Shown piece by piece: positions 1-8,065 of a stretch of DNA of 64,000 bases. Origin of the DNA: Stenotrophomonas sp. WZN-1 (GTDB lineage: Bacteria; Pseudomonadota; Gammaproteobacteria; Xanthomonadales; Xanthomonadaceae); NCBI RefSeq assembly GCF_002192255.1, contig NZ_CP021768.1:1506001-1570000 (forward strand). The letters are read 5' to 3'. How positions within the stretch are numbered: position 1 is the stretch's first letter; each line of letters starts with the position of its first letter. The position numbers and the translations under genes were made by a program. The notes beneath the pieces were generated by a model. The model was not told the origin of the DNA. It did not search any database and saw only the letters and a list, made by a program, of their open reading frames with translations.

Positions 1-520
1 TGTCCTTCACTTCGTCCCACAGCGCGCCCTGGCGCAGCGCCTGCTCGACGCGGTCGGCCATGTCGGCCTTGCTCAGCTTCTCGTGGTGGCGGATGCCGTA
101 GGCCACGTTCTCGAAGATGGTCATCGGGAACGGCACCGGCTTCTGGAACACCATGCCGACCTTGCTGCGCAGGCGGTTCATCGGGTATTTCGGCGACAGG
201 ATGTTCTCGCCGTCCAGCAGCACTTCACCGCGCGCTTCCAGCTTCGGGTACAGCGCGTAGATGCGGTTGAAGATGCGCAGCAGGGTCGACTTGCCGCAAC
301 CGGACGGGCCGATCAGCGCGGTCACGCGCTTTTCCGGGATTTCCAGGTTGATGCCCTTCAGGGCATGGAATTTGTCGTAGTAGAAGTCCAGTCCACGCGC
401 AGCCAGCTTCACCGGCGACGGCGTGTGCAGGCTCTCGTGCGAGGACGGCACGGCGATGCGCTGCATCGGCACGGCGTTGGAAAGGTCGTTCATGGCGTTA
501 TCCACGGAAAGGTCAGTCAT
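1..520 (-). CDS. pstB: Phosphate ABC transporter ATPase PstB (3' end outside window)
   Basis: ATPase subunit that powers PstSCA high-affinity phosphate import at the inner membrane. The 173 visible residues hold the PstB-type Walker [10 protein letters not shown] (residues 71-79) and the Q-loop stretch [13 protein letters not shown]; the signature motif, Walker B and stop lie beyond the left edge. The chosen start, ATGACTGA, overlaps the pstA stop by 8 bases, giving translational coupling; a second in-frame ATG at 493 would shorten the protein by nine residues. It is the last visible gene of the leftward pstS-pstC-pstA-pstB operon; phoU is expected next but is out of view. Confidence 0.95.
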   Translation of the reverse strand, partial: MTDLSVDNAMNDLSNAVPMQRIAVPSSHESLHTPSPVKLAARGLDFYYDKFHALKGINLEIPEKRVTALIGPSGCGKSTLLRIFNRIYALYPKLEARGEVLLDGENILSPKYPMNRLRSKVGMVFQKPVPFPMTIFENVAYGIRHHEKLSKADMADRVEQALRQGALWDEVKD

Positions 521-1376
521 GGGAGATACGGTTGCGCAGCAGGATGCCGCGGGCGGCAAGGCTGACCAGCAACACGAAGACGGTCAGCACCAGGGCACCG
601 GCCCAGGCCAGCACCTGCCAGGATTCATACGGGCTTCCGGCGAACTGGTTCATCACCACCGGCACCGAGGCCATCGGCTGGAAGATGTTGTTGTTCCAGT
701 ACTGGTTGCCGAAGGCGGTGAACAGCAGCGGTGCGGTCTCGCCGGAGATGCGCGCCAGGGCCAGCAGGATGCCGGTGATGATGCCGGCCGACGCGCTGCG
801 GTACAGCACCTGCACGATCACCTTCCACTGCGGGATGCCCAGCGACAGGGCCGCTTCGCGCATCTGCGAGGGCACCAGGCGCAGCATTTCGTCGGTGGTG
901 CGCACCACCACCGGCAGCACGATGAAGGCCAGCGACAGCGCACCAGCGAACGCCGAGAAGTTGCCGCCGGTCTGCATCACGTAAAGCGTGTAGACGAACA
1001 GGCCGAGCACGATCGACGGGGCCGACAGCAGGATGTCGTTGACGAAGCGGACCACGGTGCCGGCCTTGCGGGCGTTGCCGTACTCGGCCAGCCAGGTGCC
1101 GGCCAGCACGCCCAGCGGGGTGCCGATGCCGATCGCCAGCGCACACATCACCGCGCTGCCGAAGAAGGCGTTGGCGAGACCGCCTTCCTGCATCGGCGGC
1201 GGCGTCATCTTGGTGAACAGATCCAGATTGATGCCGGCCAGGCCCTTGGAGGCCAGGGTGAACAGGATCCAGCCCAGGAAGAACAGGCCGAACAGCGCGG
1301 TGGCACAGGACAGCGCGATGGCGATGACGTTGCCGATGCGGCGGCGAAGGTACAGGGAGTCAGCGGTGCTGGACAT
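513..1376 (-). CDS. pstA: Phosphate ABC transporter permease PstA
   Basis: Inner-membrane permease that pairs with PstC to form the phosphate channel. The 287 residues have six hydrophobic segments and the cytoplasmic coupling loop [15 protein letters not shown], where the ATPase docks. Length is normal for the family. Its ATG shares one base with the pstC stop (TGATG) and its stop lies inside the pstB start, so pstC, pstA and pstB are tightly coupled. Confidence 0.95.
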   Translation of the reverse strand: MSSTADSLYLRRRIGNVIAIALSCATALFGLFFLGWILFTLASKGLAGINLDLFTKMTPPPMQEGGLANAFFGSAVMCALAIGIGTPLGVLAGTWLAEYGNARKAGTVVRFVNDILLSAPSIVLGLFVYTLYVMQTGGNFSAFAGALSLAFIVLPVVVRTTDEMLRLVPSQMREAALSLGIPQWKVIVQVLYRSASAGIITGILLALARISGETAPLLFTAFGNQYWNNNIFQPMASVPVVMNQFAGSPYESWQVLAWAGALVLTVFVLLVSLAARGILLRNRISHD

Positions 1377-2344
1377 CAGTTGCCCTCCTTGCGGGACAAG
1401 CGCATCAGCATCAGGCGGGCGATGGCCAGCACCACGAAGGTGACGATGAAGAGGACGAAGCCGAGCAGCAGCAGGGCCGAACGGTAGGTTTCAGTGGCTT
1501 CGCCGAAATCGTTGGCGATCAGCGCGGCGATGGTGGTGCCCGGTTCCAGCAGCGACGGCGACAGGCGCACGCTGTTGCCGATCACGAAGGCCACCGCCAT
1601 CGTCTCGCCCAGGGCGCGGCCAAGGCCGAGGAAGATGCCGCCGATCACCGCAGAACGGGTGTAGGGCAGGACGATGTCCCAGCTCACTTCCCACTTGGTG
1701 GAGCCGAGCGCGTAGGCCGATTCCTTCAGGCGGGTCGGTACGGTCAGGAACACTTCGCGCATCACCGAGGAGATGAACGGAATGACCATGATGGCCAGCA
1801 CGAAACCGGCGGTGAGCATGCCGATGCCCAGCGGCGGGCCCTGGAACATGGGACCGATGATCGGCCATTCGCCCAGGGTCTCGTTGAGGAACGGAGTGAC
1901 GTACTCGGTCATCACCGGCACCAGCACGAACAGGCCCCACATGCCGTAGATGATCGAGGGGATGCCGGCCAGCAGTTCGATGGCGGTACCGATCGGGCCA
2001 CGCAGCCAGCGCGGCGCGACTTCGGTGAGGAAGAAGGCGATGCCGAAGCTGACCGGCACGGCGATGACCATCGCGATGACGGCGGTGACCAGGGTGCCGT
2101 AGATCGGGGCGAGCGCGCCGAACTTGTTTTCGACCGGATTCCAGTCGGCGGAGAAGAAGAAACTCAGGCCCTGCATCTGCAGGGCATGGCGGCCGCCCCA
2201 CAGCATCGACAGCGCGGCGCAGGCCAGGGCGATCAGGACGAAGATGACGGTGCCGACCAGCACCCATCGGAACAGTTTGTCGTTGCGGGCATCACGCGCA
2301 TCACGCGTGGACGGGGCGGCTACAGGCTGGGCGATGGCATTCAT
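1376..2344 (-). CDS. pstC: Phosphate ABC transporter permease PstC
   Basis: Second inner-membrane permease of the Pst importer, 322 residues. A polar N-terminus of about 25 residues precedes the first membrane segment, and the coupling loop reads KESAYALGSTKWEVS. It lies 82 bases after pstS, separated by a strong hairpin (2394-2416), and overlaps pstA by one base. The ribosome binding site before ATG 2344 is weak, consistent with lower expression than the upstream binding protein. Confidence 0.95.
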   Translation of the reverse strand: MNAIAQPVAAPSTRDARDARNDKLFRWVLVGTVIFVLIALACAALSMLWGGRHALQMQGLSFFFSADWNPVENKFGALAPIYGTLVTAVIAMVIAVPVSFGIAFFLTEVAPRWLRGPIGTAIELLAGIPSIIYGMWGLFVLVPVMTEYVTPFLNETLGEWPIIGPMFQGPPLGIGMLTAGFVLAIMVIPFISSVMREVFLTVPTRLKESAYALGSTKWEVSWDIVLPYTRSAVIGGIFLGLGRALGETMAVAFVIGNSVRLSPSLLEPGTTIAALIANDFGEATETYRSALLLLGFVLFIVTFVVLAIARLMLMRLSRKEGN

Positions 2345-2393
2345 GGGGACGGCAGGGCCAGGAAGGGGCGGGGCGGCACGGCGTGGAAGAAGC

Positions 2394-2416
2394 GGTGCCC
2401 GCGCGGGGCGGGCACC
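2394..2416 (-). promoter_or_regulatory. Intercistronic hairpin between pstS and pstC
   Basis: A perfect 9-bp stem (GGTGCCCGC/GCGGGCACC) with a 5-base loop lies just after the pstS stop. No T-run follows, so it is probably not a full terminator. In importer operons such hairpins usually stabilise the binding-protein message and reduce read-through into the permease genes; that role is inferred here. Confidence 0.6.
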
Positions 2417-2426
2417 GTCGTATCCA

Positions 2427-3515
2427 TCACTTCAGGTCGGTCGCCCAGTAGGCCTCGATCTGCTTGACCAGTTCGGCCGGCAGCGGCACGTAGTGCAGCT
2501 CGTTGGCCTGGGCCTGGCCGTTCTCGAAGGCCCACTTGAAGAAGGCCAGGGTGTCCTGGTTGCGCTTGGCGTCCTTCGGCTGCTTCTGCATCAGCATGAA
2601 GTTGGTGGCGGTGATCGGCCACGCCTGCGCGCCCGGGGCGTTGGTGATGACCAGGTTGAAGTCCTTGGCGCTGGCCCAGTCGGCGCTGGCGGCCGCAGCG
2701 GCGAAGGTTTCCGCGCTCGGCTCGACCCAGTTGCCGGCCGCGTTCTGCATGGCGGTGTACGGCATGCCGTTCTGCAGGGCATAGGCCAGTTCGACGTAGC
2801 CGATCGAGCCCTTGATCTGCTTCACGTACGAAGCGACGCCTTCATTGCCCTTGCCACCGACGCCGTCCGGCCACTGCACCGAGGTGCCTTCGCCGACCTT
2901 GGTCTTCCACTCCGGGCTGACCTTGGACAGGTAGTTGGAGAAGTTGAAGGTGGTGCCCGAACCGTCCGAACGGTGGACCAGGGTGATCTTGCCGTCCGGC
3001 AGCTTCACGCCCGGGTTGGCGGCGACGATGGCCGGGTCATTCCAGGTCTTGACCTTGCCCAGGAAGATGTCGGCCAGCAGGGCGCCGCTCAGGCGCAGCT
3101 TGCCGCCTTCCAGGCCTTCGATGTTGACCACCGGCACCACGCCGCCGATGGCGGACGGGAACTGGGCCAGGCCGGCCTGTGCCAGCTCTTCGCTGCTCAG
3201 CGGCTTGTCGGAGGAGCCGAAGTCGACGGTACCGGCCTTGATCTGGGCAATGCCGCCGCCGGAGCCGATCGACTGGTAGTTGATCTTGGCGCCGGTGCTG
3301 GCGTTGTAGTCGGCCGACCACTTGGAGACCAGCGGGAAGATGAAGGACGCGCCCGCGCCGGACACTTCGGCGGTCACCTTGGCACCGGCAGCGGCCGGGG
3401 CGGCGGCACCGTCGGCAGCCGGCTGCTGCGCGGCCTGCTTGTCGCCACCGCAGGCCGACAGGCCCAGGGCGATGGCCAGGGAAAGGGCGGCAAGGCCGGC
3501 CGAGTGCAGTTTCAT
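2427..3515 (-). CDS. pstS: Phosphate-binding protein PstS, lipoprotein form (copy 1)
   Basis: Phosphate-binding protein of the Pst importer, 362 residues from ATG 3515. The signal peptide ends in the lipobox LSAC, followed by an Ala/Pro-rich linker of about 35 residues, so it is probably anchored as a lipoprotein. The mature domain begins VSGAGASFIFPLVSKW and contains the ligand-binding stretches SGAGASF, SIGSGGGIAQIK and HRSDGSGTTFNF. GGAG stands five bases before the ATG; an in-frame GTG at 3521 is the alternative. It heads the pst operon, and a second pstS starts about 1.6 kb upstream. Confidence 0.95.
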   Translation of the reverse strand: MKLHSAGLAALSLAIALGLSACGGDKQAAQQPAADGAAAPAAAGAKVTAEVSGAGASFIFPLVSKWSADYNASTGAKINYQSIGSGGGIAQIKAGTVDFGSSDKPLSSEELAQAGLAQFPSAIGGVVPVVNIEGLEGGKLRLSGALLADIFLGKVKTWNDPAIVAANPGVKLPDGKITLVHRSDGSGTTFNFSNYLSKVSPEWKTKVGEGTSVQWPDGVGGKGNEGVASYVKQIKGSIGYVELAYALQNGMPYTAMQNAAGNWVEPSAETFAAAAASADWASAKDFNLVITNAPGAQAWPITATNFMLMQKQPKDAKRNQDTLAFFKWAFENGQAQANELHYVPLPAELVKQIEAYWATDLK

Positions 3516-3532
3516 GGTCACTCCATAGCGGG

Positions 3533-3551
3533 GTAGAGCCGACGTCGTCGG
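3533..3551 (+). repeat. SMAG-like GTAG stem-loop
   Basis: GTAGAG followed by CCGACG-T-CGTCGG, a short hairpin with GTAG at the left end, lies in the leader just before pstS copy 1. It matches the general form of SMAG elements. Confidence 0.5.
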
Positions 3552-3578
3552 CGGATGCGGCTATGAAATGATGTTTTT

Positions 3579-3605
3579 GTTACAGCCGTATTACGACCAT
3601 GACAG
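3579..3605 (-). promoter_or_regulatory. Candidate Pho box upstream of pstS copy 1
   Basis: On the minus strand CTGTCAT is followed 20 bases later (start to start) by CTGTAAC, with a weaker half-site TCGTAAT placed 11 bases before the second. PhoB sites are direct repeats of CTGTCAT-like 7-mers at 11-base period. The site lies about 65 bases before the pstS start. The match is imperfect, unlike the site at 5595. Confidence 0.5.
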
Positions 3606-3713
3606 AGGTGTACTGGATCACGTTCTGACAAGGGTTTCACGGAGTTGGCTCCCATCGCGCAGAGCCCGGGATGCCCCGGATCTGCGCACCGGTATGACGG
3701 CAGGTTGGCCCTT

Positions 3714-3812
3714 GTAGAGTCGAGCCATGCTCGACTGCTCCCTGCCCGCGGCAGGTGCGGACGGTTGGTCCGCACGCGCCGGCACCCCAGCCGAGCATGG
3801 GCTCGGCTCTAC
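3714..3812 (+). repeat. Inverted pair of SMAG (GTAG) elements
   Basis: GTAG plus AGTCGAGCCATGCTCGACT opens the element, and AGCCGAGCATGGGCTCGGCT plus CTAC closes it, so two GTAG stem-loops face each other. Between them is a further hairpin, GCGGACGGTTGGTCCGC (about 3757-3773). SMAG elements are known REP-like repeats of S. maltophilia and often occur as such pairs. Confidence 0.8.
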
Positions 3813-3881
3813 AGACGCTCTTGCCTTTGCTCCCGCTCCTGCCTTCCATGACCCCACCGCGCCCCCGATGAACTGTCCAGC

Positions 3882-3983
3882 GTCGGCGCAGGGCCCAGCC
3901 CGGGACCGTTCGCGCCATGGATGGCGCGATCGAGCCCCCATGGACGGGTTTACGGCGTGTCCCGGGCTGGGCCCTGCGCCGAC
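3882..3983. repeat. Perfect 25-bp inverted repeat flanking smaller palindromes
   Basis: The left arm (3882-3906) and right arm (3959-3983) are exact reverse complements over 25 bases, beginning GTCGGCGCAGGG. The 52-base centre holds the palindrome GCGCCATGGATGGCGC and a second ATGGA core. It is not coding. The size and symmetry suggest a dispersed palindromic element different from SMAG; the family is not recognised. Confidence 0.7.
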
Positions 3984-4028
3984 TCCGGGCAGTAGATTGG
4001 AAGCGCAGCGCTCTCCACGACCAACCCA

Positions 4029-4107
4029 CAAAAACAAGAAGAGCGCGAGATCTCGAGGACCTCGCGCCCGGGTGGGATCGGCGGGGGAGAGAGGACCCGC
4101 CGATCCC
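4029..4107 (-). terminator. Double terminator after pstS copy 2
   Basis: Downstream of the second pstS (minus strand) there is first a perfect 12-bp stem (4074-4085 with 4096-4107), then a 7-bp GCGCGAG/CTCGCGC stem (4043-4067) followed by a T-rich run (CTTCTTGTTTTTG). The second hairpin has the form of a rho-independent terminator. It isolates pstS copy 2 from the pst operon, so the two pstS genes are probably separate units. Confidence 0.75.
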
Positions 4108-4131
4108 GTTCCTGCGGGGGAACGCGCTTGC

Positions 4132-5148
4132 TTACTTCAGGTTCTGCGACCAGTAGGTCTCGATCTGGCGGACCAGGCTGTCCGGCAGCGGCACGTAGTC
4201 CAGCTGGCGGGCCTGGGCGTCGCCGCTCTTGTAGACCCAGCGGAAGAACTCCTGGGTGGCCTTGCCGTTGGCAGCATTCTTCGGCTTCTTGTGCACCAGG
4301 ATGAAGTTGGTGGCGGTGATCGGCCAGGACTCGGCGCCCGGGGCGTTGGTCATCACCAGGTAGAAGTCCTTGGCGCTGGCCCAGTCAGCGCTGGCAGCAG
4401 CGGCGGCGAACGACGCATCGCTCGGCTGCACGAACCTGCCGGCGGCGTTCTTCATCGCGGTGTACGACAGCTTGTTCTGCAGCGCGTAGGACAGTTCGAC
4501 GTAGCCGATGCCGCCCTTGATCTGCTTCACGTAGGCAGCAACGCCTTCGTTGCCCTTGCCACCGATGCCGGCCGGCCACTGGACCGAGGTGCCTTCACCG
4601 ACCGAGCTCTTCCACTCCGGGCTGACCTTGGACAGGTAGTTGACGAAGTTGAAGGTGGTGCCCGAACCATCCGAACGGTGCACGACGGTGATCTTGGCGC
4701 TCGGCAGGGTCACGCCCGGGTTCAGCGCGGCGATGGCCGGGTCGTTCCAGGTCTTGATCTTGCCCAGGAAGATGTTGGCCAGCACGGTGCCGTCCAGCTT
4801 CAGCGCGCCCGGGGCGATGCCGGCCACGTTGACCACCGGCACCACGCCGCCGATCACCGACGGGAACTGGGCCAGGCCCGAAGCAGCCAGTTCTTCCGGC
4901 TTCAGCGGGGCGTCGGAGGAGCCGAAGTCAACGGTCTTGGCCTTGATCTGCGCAATGCCGCCGCCGGAACCGATCGACTGGTAGTTGACCTTGTTGCTGG
5001 TGGCAGCGTTGTAGTCGGCCGACCACTTCGACATCACCGGGTAGATGAACGAGGCGCCCGCGCCGGTGATTTCAGCGGCGTTGGCGGCGAACACGGACGA
5101 CGCTGCGAAGACGGCAACGGCAACGCGCGACTTGAAGGCGTGGATCAC
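4132..5148 (-). CDS. pstS: Phosphate-binding protein PstS, soluble form (copy 2)
   Basis: Second periplasmic phosphate-binding protein, 338 residues. From the start onward it closely parallels copy 1 (GAGASFIYPVMSKW, SIGSGGGIAQIKAK, HRSDGSGTTFNF), but the signal peptide ends VFAANAAE with no lipobox cysteine, so the mature protein should be free in the periplasm. GTG 5148 is preferred because CAGGAG lies seven bases upstream; longer starts would bury the signal peptide. It has its own candidate Pho boxes and terminator and no permease of its own, so it probably feeds the same PstCAB channel. Confidence 0.93.
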   Translation of the reverse strand: MIHAFKSRVAVAVFAASSVFAANAAEITGAGASFIYPVMSKWSADYNAATSNKVNYQSIGSGGGIAQIKAKTVDFGSSDAPLKPEELAASGLAQFPSVIGGVVPVVNVAGIAPGALKLDGTVLANIFLGKIKTWNDPAIAALNPGVTLPSAKITVVHRSDGSGTTFNFVNYLSKVSPEWKSSVGEGTSVQWPAGIGGKGNEGVAAYVKQIKGGIGYVELSYALQNKLSYTAMKNAAGRFVQPSDASFAAAAASADWASAKDFYLVMTNAPGAESWPITATNFILVHKKPKNAANGKATQEFFRWVYKSGDAQARQLDYVPLPDSLVRQIETYWSQNLK

Positions 5149-5202
5149 GGGGTGGCTCCTGGGTTGATTGGGATGCGGGGTTACCCGCCCGGCGCACATT
5201 CC

Positions 5203-5220
5203 ATAACGGTTCGATGACAG
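5203..5220 (-). promoter_or_regulatory. Candidate Pho box upstream of pstS copy 2 (proximal)
   Basis: The minus strand reads CTGTCATCGAACCGTTAT: one perfect and one 5/7 PhoB half-site at 11-base period, 55 bases before the GTG start. Together with the more distal site at 5236-5253 it suggests tandem PhoB binding. Confidence 0.65.
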
Positions 5221-5235
5221 CGCAGGGACCGTTGT

Positions 5236-5253
5236 ATGACGCCTCCGTTACAA
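5236..5253 (-). promoter_or_regulatory. Candidate Pho box upstream of pstS copy 2 (distal)
   Basis: The minus strand reads TTGTAACGGAGGCGTCAT: two degenerate half-sites at 11-base period, 33 bases upstream of the proximal box and on the same DNA face (three helical turns). It is weaker than the proximal site. Confidence 0.4.
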
Positions 5254-5594
5254 CGCTGGCGGGCGGCCACGCCGCCGTGCGCGTGAAGGTTTTGCGCCAA
5301 GGGTGCGCGTGCCCCGGTACGACCGCCGGCCGACCGGTACGTTGCATGCCGGTGCCGTTCTATATGTCGGTGATGGATGTCGGTGATGGGGCAGGTGGGC
5401 GCAGCGGCCGCGCATTCCGCAGCGATGCCGCGTCATCCGCACGAAACCAGCGAGGCGGGCGAAGGCGGTGTGGCGACCTGCTGGCGTATCGGCGCGGATA
5501 CAGCACGCCATAGGCCGCAAGGGATCGACAAGCATGTGGCCGCAAATGAGTCGTACGCATGACCACAAGAAGAAATCTGTGGTTGGTGCTCAAT
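5254..5594. other. Non-coding region between pstS copy 2 and the porin
   Basis: No convincing gene is present; open frames here are short, lack ribosome binding sites and show no family motifs. The only internal structure seen is a 13-bp tandem repeat, ATGTCGGTGATGG twice, at 5364-5389. Confidence 0.6.
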
Positions 5595-5612
5595 CTGTCA
5601 TTCGGCTGTCAT
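5595..5612 (+). promoter_or_regulatory. Perfect Pho box upstream of the porin
   Basis: CTGTCATTCGGCTGTCAT contains two identical CTGTCAT half-sites with a 4-base spacer, the canonical PhoB arrangement. It ends 89 bases before the porin ATG. This is the strongest of the Pho boxes in the region and ties the porin to phosphate starvation. Confidence 0.85.
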
Positions 5613-5701
5613 GGTTTTAACGGAACGTTCGCAAAACGCTTGACCGGCCTGCCGGCGTGGCGTTCTGCCCAAGCCATTCCAACCCTCTGGAGAAATCCAA
5701 A

Positions 5702-6934
5702 ATGCGTTCCCATTTGCTCGCCGCCGCGGTCGTTGCAAGCCTCGGTCTGGTTTCCGCCGACGCCTTCGCAGCCCCCGCCAGCTCGGGCGTATCCCAGGCA
5801 CAGCTGCAGCAGCTTCAGGCACAGATCGCTGCGCTGCAGGCCCAGGTCCAGCAGTTGCAGAACGATTCGCAGGCGCTGCAGGCGCAGTCCGATGCGCAGT
5901 CCGAAGTGAACATCACCCAGGCGCAGGCCCTGGAAGGTGCACAGAAGACCCAGACCAGCGTCGACAAGCTGGCCAAGCTGGTCAATGACAACAAGATCGG
6001 CGGTCGCATGTTCTTCGACCTGACCAACATCGACAAGACCAGCAACGGCAAGGACACCGCCGCCAGCGGCACCGGTCTGGACGTCAAGCGCTTCTACCTG
6101 ACCGTCGACCACAAGTTCAACGACATCTGGTCGGCCAACCTGACCACCGACTTCCAGTACAGCTCGGCCATCGGCAACACCGAACTGTTCGTCAAGAAGG
6201 CCTACGTGCAGGGCAGCTTCGACCCGGCCTTCAACCTGCGCGTCGGTGCCGCCGACATGCCGTGGATCCCGTACGTCGAGAAGTTCTACGGCATGCGCTA
6301 TGTCGAGAACACCCTGACCGACCGCCTGAAGTACGGCAACTCGTCCGACTGGGGCCTGCATGGCTTCGGCAACCTGGGCAACAACTTCAACTACGCCGTG
6401 TCGGTGGTGTCCGGCGCCGGCTACAAGAACCCGACCCGCAGCAAGGGCATGGACGTGGAAGGCCGCGTGGCCTACACCCCGAACGAGAACTTCGTGGTCG
6501 CCGTCGGCGGCTACAGCGGCAAGCTGGGCAAGGAAACCGACATCCAGAGCGCCGAGAATACCTACACCCGCGCCAACGCGATGGTGGCCTACGCCGACAG
6601 CAACTTCCGCGTCGGTGGTGAGTACTTCCAGGCCAAGAACCTCAACAACGTGCTGACCGTTGCCACCGACAAGACCAGTGGCTGGTCGGTGTGGGGCAGC
6701 GTGCGCGTGACCGACGGCGGCATCAACGTGTTCGGTCGTTACGATGACACCGACGTCAGCAAGACCCTGGACCCGACCCTGAGCGACAAGTACTGGAACG
6801 TCGGCGTCGAGTTCCCGGTCATGAAGAACCTCAAGCTGTCGACCGTGTACAAGTACACGCACCTGGCCAACGCTGGCGACAAGAAGAACGACAAGACCAA
6901 GGAGTTCGGCGTCTGGGGCGATCTGTCGTTCTGA
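5702..6934 (+). CDS. OprP/OprO-type phosphate or polyphosphate-selective porin
   Basis: Outer-membrane porin, 410 residues, that should pass phosphate or polyphosphate to the periplasmic PstS proteins. The start at ATG 5702 gives a clean signal peptide (MRSHLLAAAVVASLGLVSADAFA) and has GGAG upstream. A Gln/Ala/Leu-rich heptad segment (roughly residues 28-75) forms a predicted coiled coil, and the rest is an alternating aromatic beta-barrel ending in the outer-membrane signature LSF. The perfect Pho box and the neighbouring pst genes support the OprP/OprO assignment; whether it prefers Pi or polyP cannot be read from sequence. Confidence 0.85.
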   Translation: MRSHLLAAAVVASLGLVSADAFAAPASSGVSQAQLQQLQAQIAALQAQVQQLQNDSQALQAQSDAQSEVNITQAQALEGAQKTQTSVDKLAKLVNDNKIGGRMFFDLTNIDKTSNGKDTAASGTGLDVKRFYLTVDHKFNDIWSANLTTDFQYSSAIGNTELFVKKAYVQGSFDPAFNLRVGAADMPWIPYVEKFYGMRYVENTLTDRLKYGNSSDWGLHGFGNLGNNFNYAVSVVSGAGYKNPTRSKGMDVEGRVAYTPNENFVVAVGGYSGKLGKETDIQSAENTYTRANAMVAYADSNFRVGGEYFQAKNLNNVLTVATDKTSGWSVWGSVRVTDGGINVFGRYDDTDVSKTLDPTLSDKYWNVGVEFPVMKNLKLSTVYKYTHLANAGDKKNDKTKEFGVWGDLSF

Positions 6935-6964
6935 TCTCCTGAAGCACCCTTGTCCATACACGCG

Positions 6965-6996
6965 GACGGCGGGCCTTGTGCCCGCCGTCTTCGTTT
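6965..6996 (+). terminator. Rho-independent terminator after the porin
   Basis: A 9-bp stem, GACGGCGGG/CCCGCCGTC, with a 7-base loop is followed by TTCGTTT. It lies 30 bases after the porin stop and also separates it from the convergent nth. Confidence 0.8.
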
Positions 6997-7015
6997 CGTC
7001 ACAACACGATCCGCA

Positions 7016-7708
7016 TCACGCCTCGGCCGGGGTCTTTTCCTTGAACCGGCACAGGTCGGCGATCACGCAGCCCGGGCAATTCGGCTTGCGCGCCTTGCAC
7101 ACGTAGCGGCCATGCAGGATCAGCCAGTGGTGCGCGTCGAGCAGGAATTCGGCGGGAATCACCTTCACCAGCGTGTCCTCCACTTCGCGCACGTTCTTGC
7201 CCGGGGCCAGGCCGGTACGGTTGGAGACGCGGAAGATATGCGTATCCACCGCCATCACCGGCTCGCCGAAGGCAGTATTGAGCACCACGTTGGCAGTCTT
7301 GCGGCCCACACCGGGCAGGGCCTCCAGCGCTTCGCGGTCGCGCGGCACTTCGCCGCCGTACTTCTGCAGCAGGATCGCGCAGGTGGCGATCACGTTCTTC
7401 GCCTTGGCGTTGAACAGCCCGATGGTGGCGATGTACTGCTTCAGGCCATCCTCGCCGAGCGCGAGGATCTTCGCCGGCGTGTTGGCGACCGGGAACAGGC
7501 GGCGCGTGGCCTTGTTGACGCCGACGTCGGTGGCCTGGGCGGACAGCGCCACGGCCACCAGCAGCTCGAACGGCGAGTTGTACTCCAGCTCGGTCTTCGG
7601 GTGCGGATTGAGTTCGCGCAGGCGGGTGAACATTTCCACCACGTCGGCGCGCGGCATGCGGCCGCCGCGTCGCGCCGGTGCGCGGAGGGTCTTCCTGGCG
7701 GTGGTCAT
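7016..7708 (-). CDS. nth: Endonuclease III
   Basis: DNA glycosylase/AP lyase for oxidised pyrimidines in base excision repair. The helix-hairpin-helix LPGVGRKTANVVL carries catalytic Lys137, Asp155 lies in AVDTHIFR, and the iron-sulphur cluster cysteines are 204, 211, 214 and 220 (C-x6-C-x2-C-x5-C). At 230 residues it is about 20 longer than E. coli Nth because of an Arg-rich N-terminal extension. The start is supported by TAATG overlap with the upstream hypothetical gene, indicating co-transcription. Confidence 0.96.
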   Translation of the reverse strand: MTTARKTLRAPARRGGRMPRADVVEMFTRLRELNPHPKTELEYNSPFELLVAVALSAQATDVGVNKATRRLFPVANTPAKILALGEDGLKQYIATIGLFNAKAKNVIATCAILLQKYGGEVPRDREALEALPGVGRKTANVVLNTAFGEPVMAVDTHIFRVSNRTGLAPGKNVREVEDTLVKVIPAEFLLDAHHWLILHGRYVCKARKPNCPGCVIADLCRFKEKTPAEA

Positions 7709-8061
7709 TACTGCTCCTTGCCGGTGGCCCGGGCCTTGGCCCGGGCGAGAATCGCGGCAGCCGCGGCGGGCAGAGCGGGTTTCACGTCCGGCGCCGGGGC
7801 CGGGGTGCGGCGCGCATCGCGCTCGGCCTCGCGGCGGGCCAGGCGCACCGCACGGGCGCGGTAGCGTTCGCGTGCAGCCCAGGCGGCATGCAGCTTCTGC
7901 TGCGCCTGCTGCAGGCGTTGCGGAAGGTCCGGGTGGCCAGGCAGCAGCTGTTCGTCGCCGGCACGGGCGACGTAGTCCATCAGCCCCGCCTGCAGGGCGC
8001 CATCGAGATCGTCTGCCTGGACCCGGGCGAACAGCTGCGCGGGGTTGGGTCGGGATGCCAT
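7708..8061 (-). CDS. Hypothetical protein between an enoyl-CoA hydratase and nth
   Basis: A 117-residue soluble protein that I do not recognise. It opens MASRPNPAQLFARVQADDLD; its C-terminal half is strongly basic and Ala/Arg-rich (ERYRARAVRLARREAERDAR), suggesting helices that could bind nucleic acid. There is no signal peptide or membrane segment. It starts 4 bases after the hydratase stop and its stop overlaps the nth start, so it is translated within a three-gene leftward operon. Confidence 0.75.
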   Translation of the reverse strand: MASRPNPAQLFARVQADDLDGALQAGLMDYVARAGDEQLLPGHPDLPQRLQQAQQKLHAAWAARERYRARAVRLARREAERDARRTPAPAPDVKPALPAAAAAILARAKARATGKEQ

Positions 8062-8065
8062 GGCG

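Noticed and set aside
423..1487. Long plus-strand frame over pstA and pstB
   Set aside because: His/Gln/Arg-rich antisense translation of two well-supported Pst genes.
3518..4037. Short frames between the two pstS genes
   Set aside because: They run through SMAG hairpins, the 25-bp inverted repeat and the terminator, so are not genes.
5364..5389. 13-bp tandem repeat as the start of a CRISPR or iteron array
   Set aside because: Only two copies and no spacers; too small to call.
5214..5593. Several short frames between pstS copy 2 and the porin
   Set aside because: No ribosome binding sites, no family motifs and they cross the Pho boxes; treated as control region.
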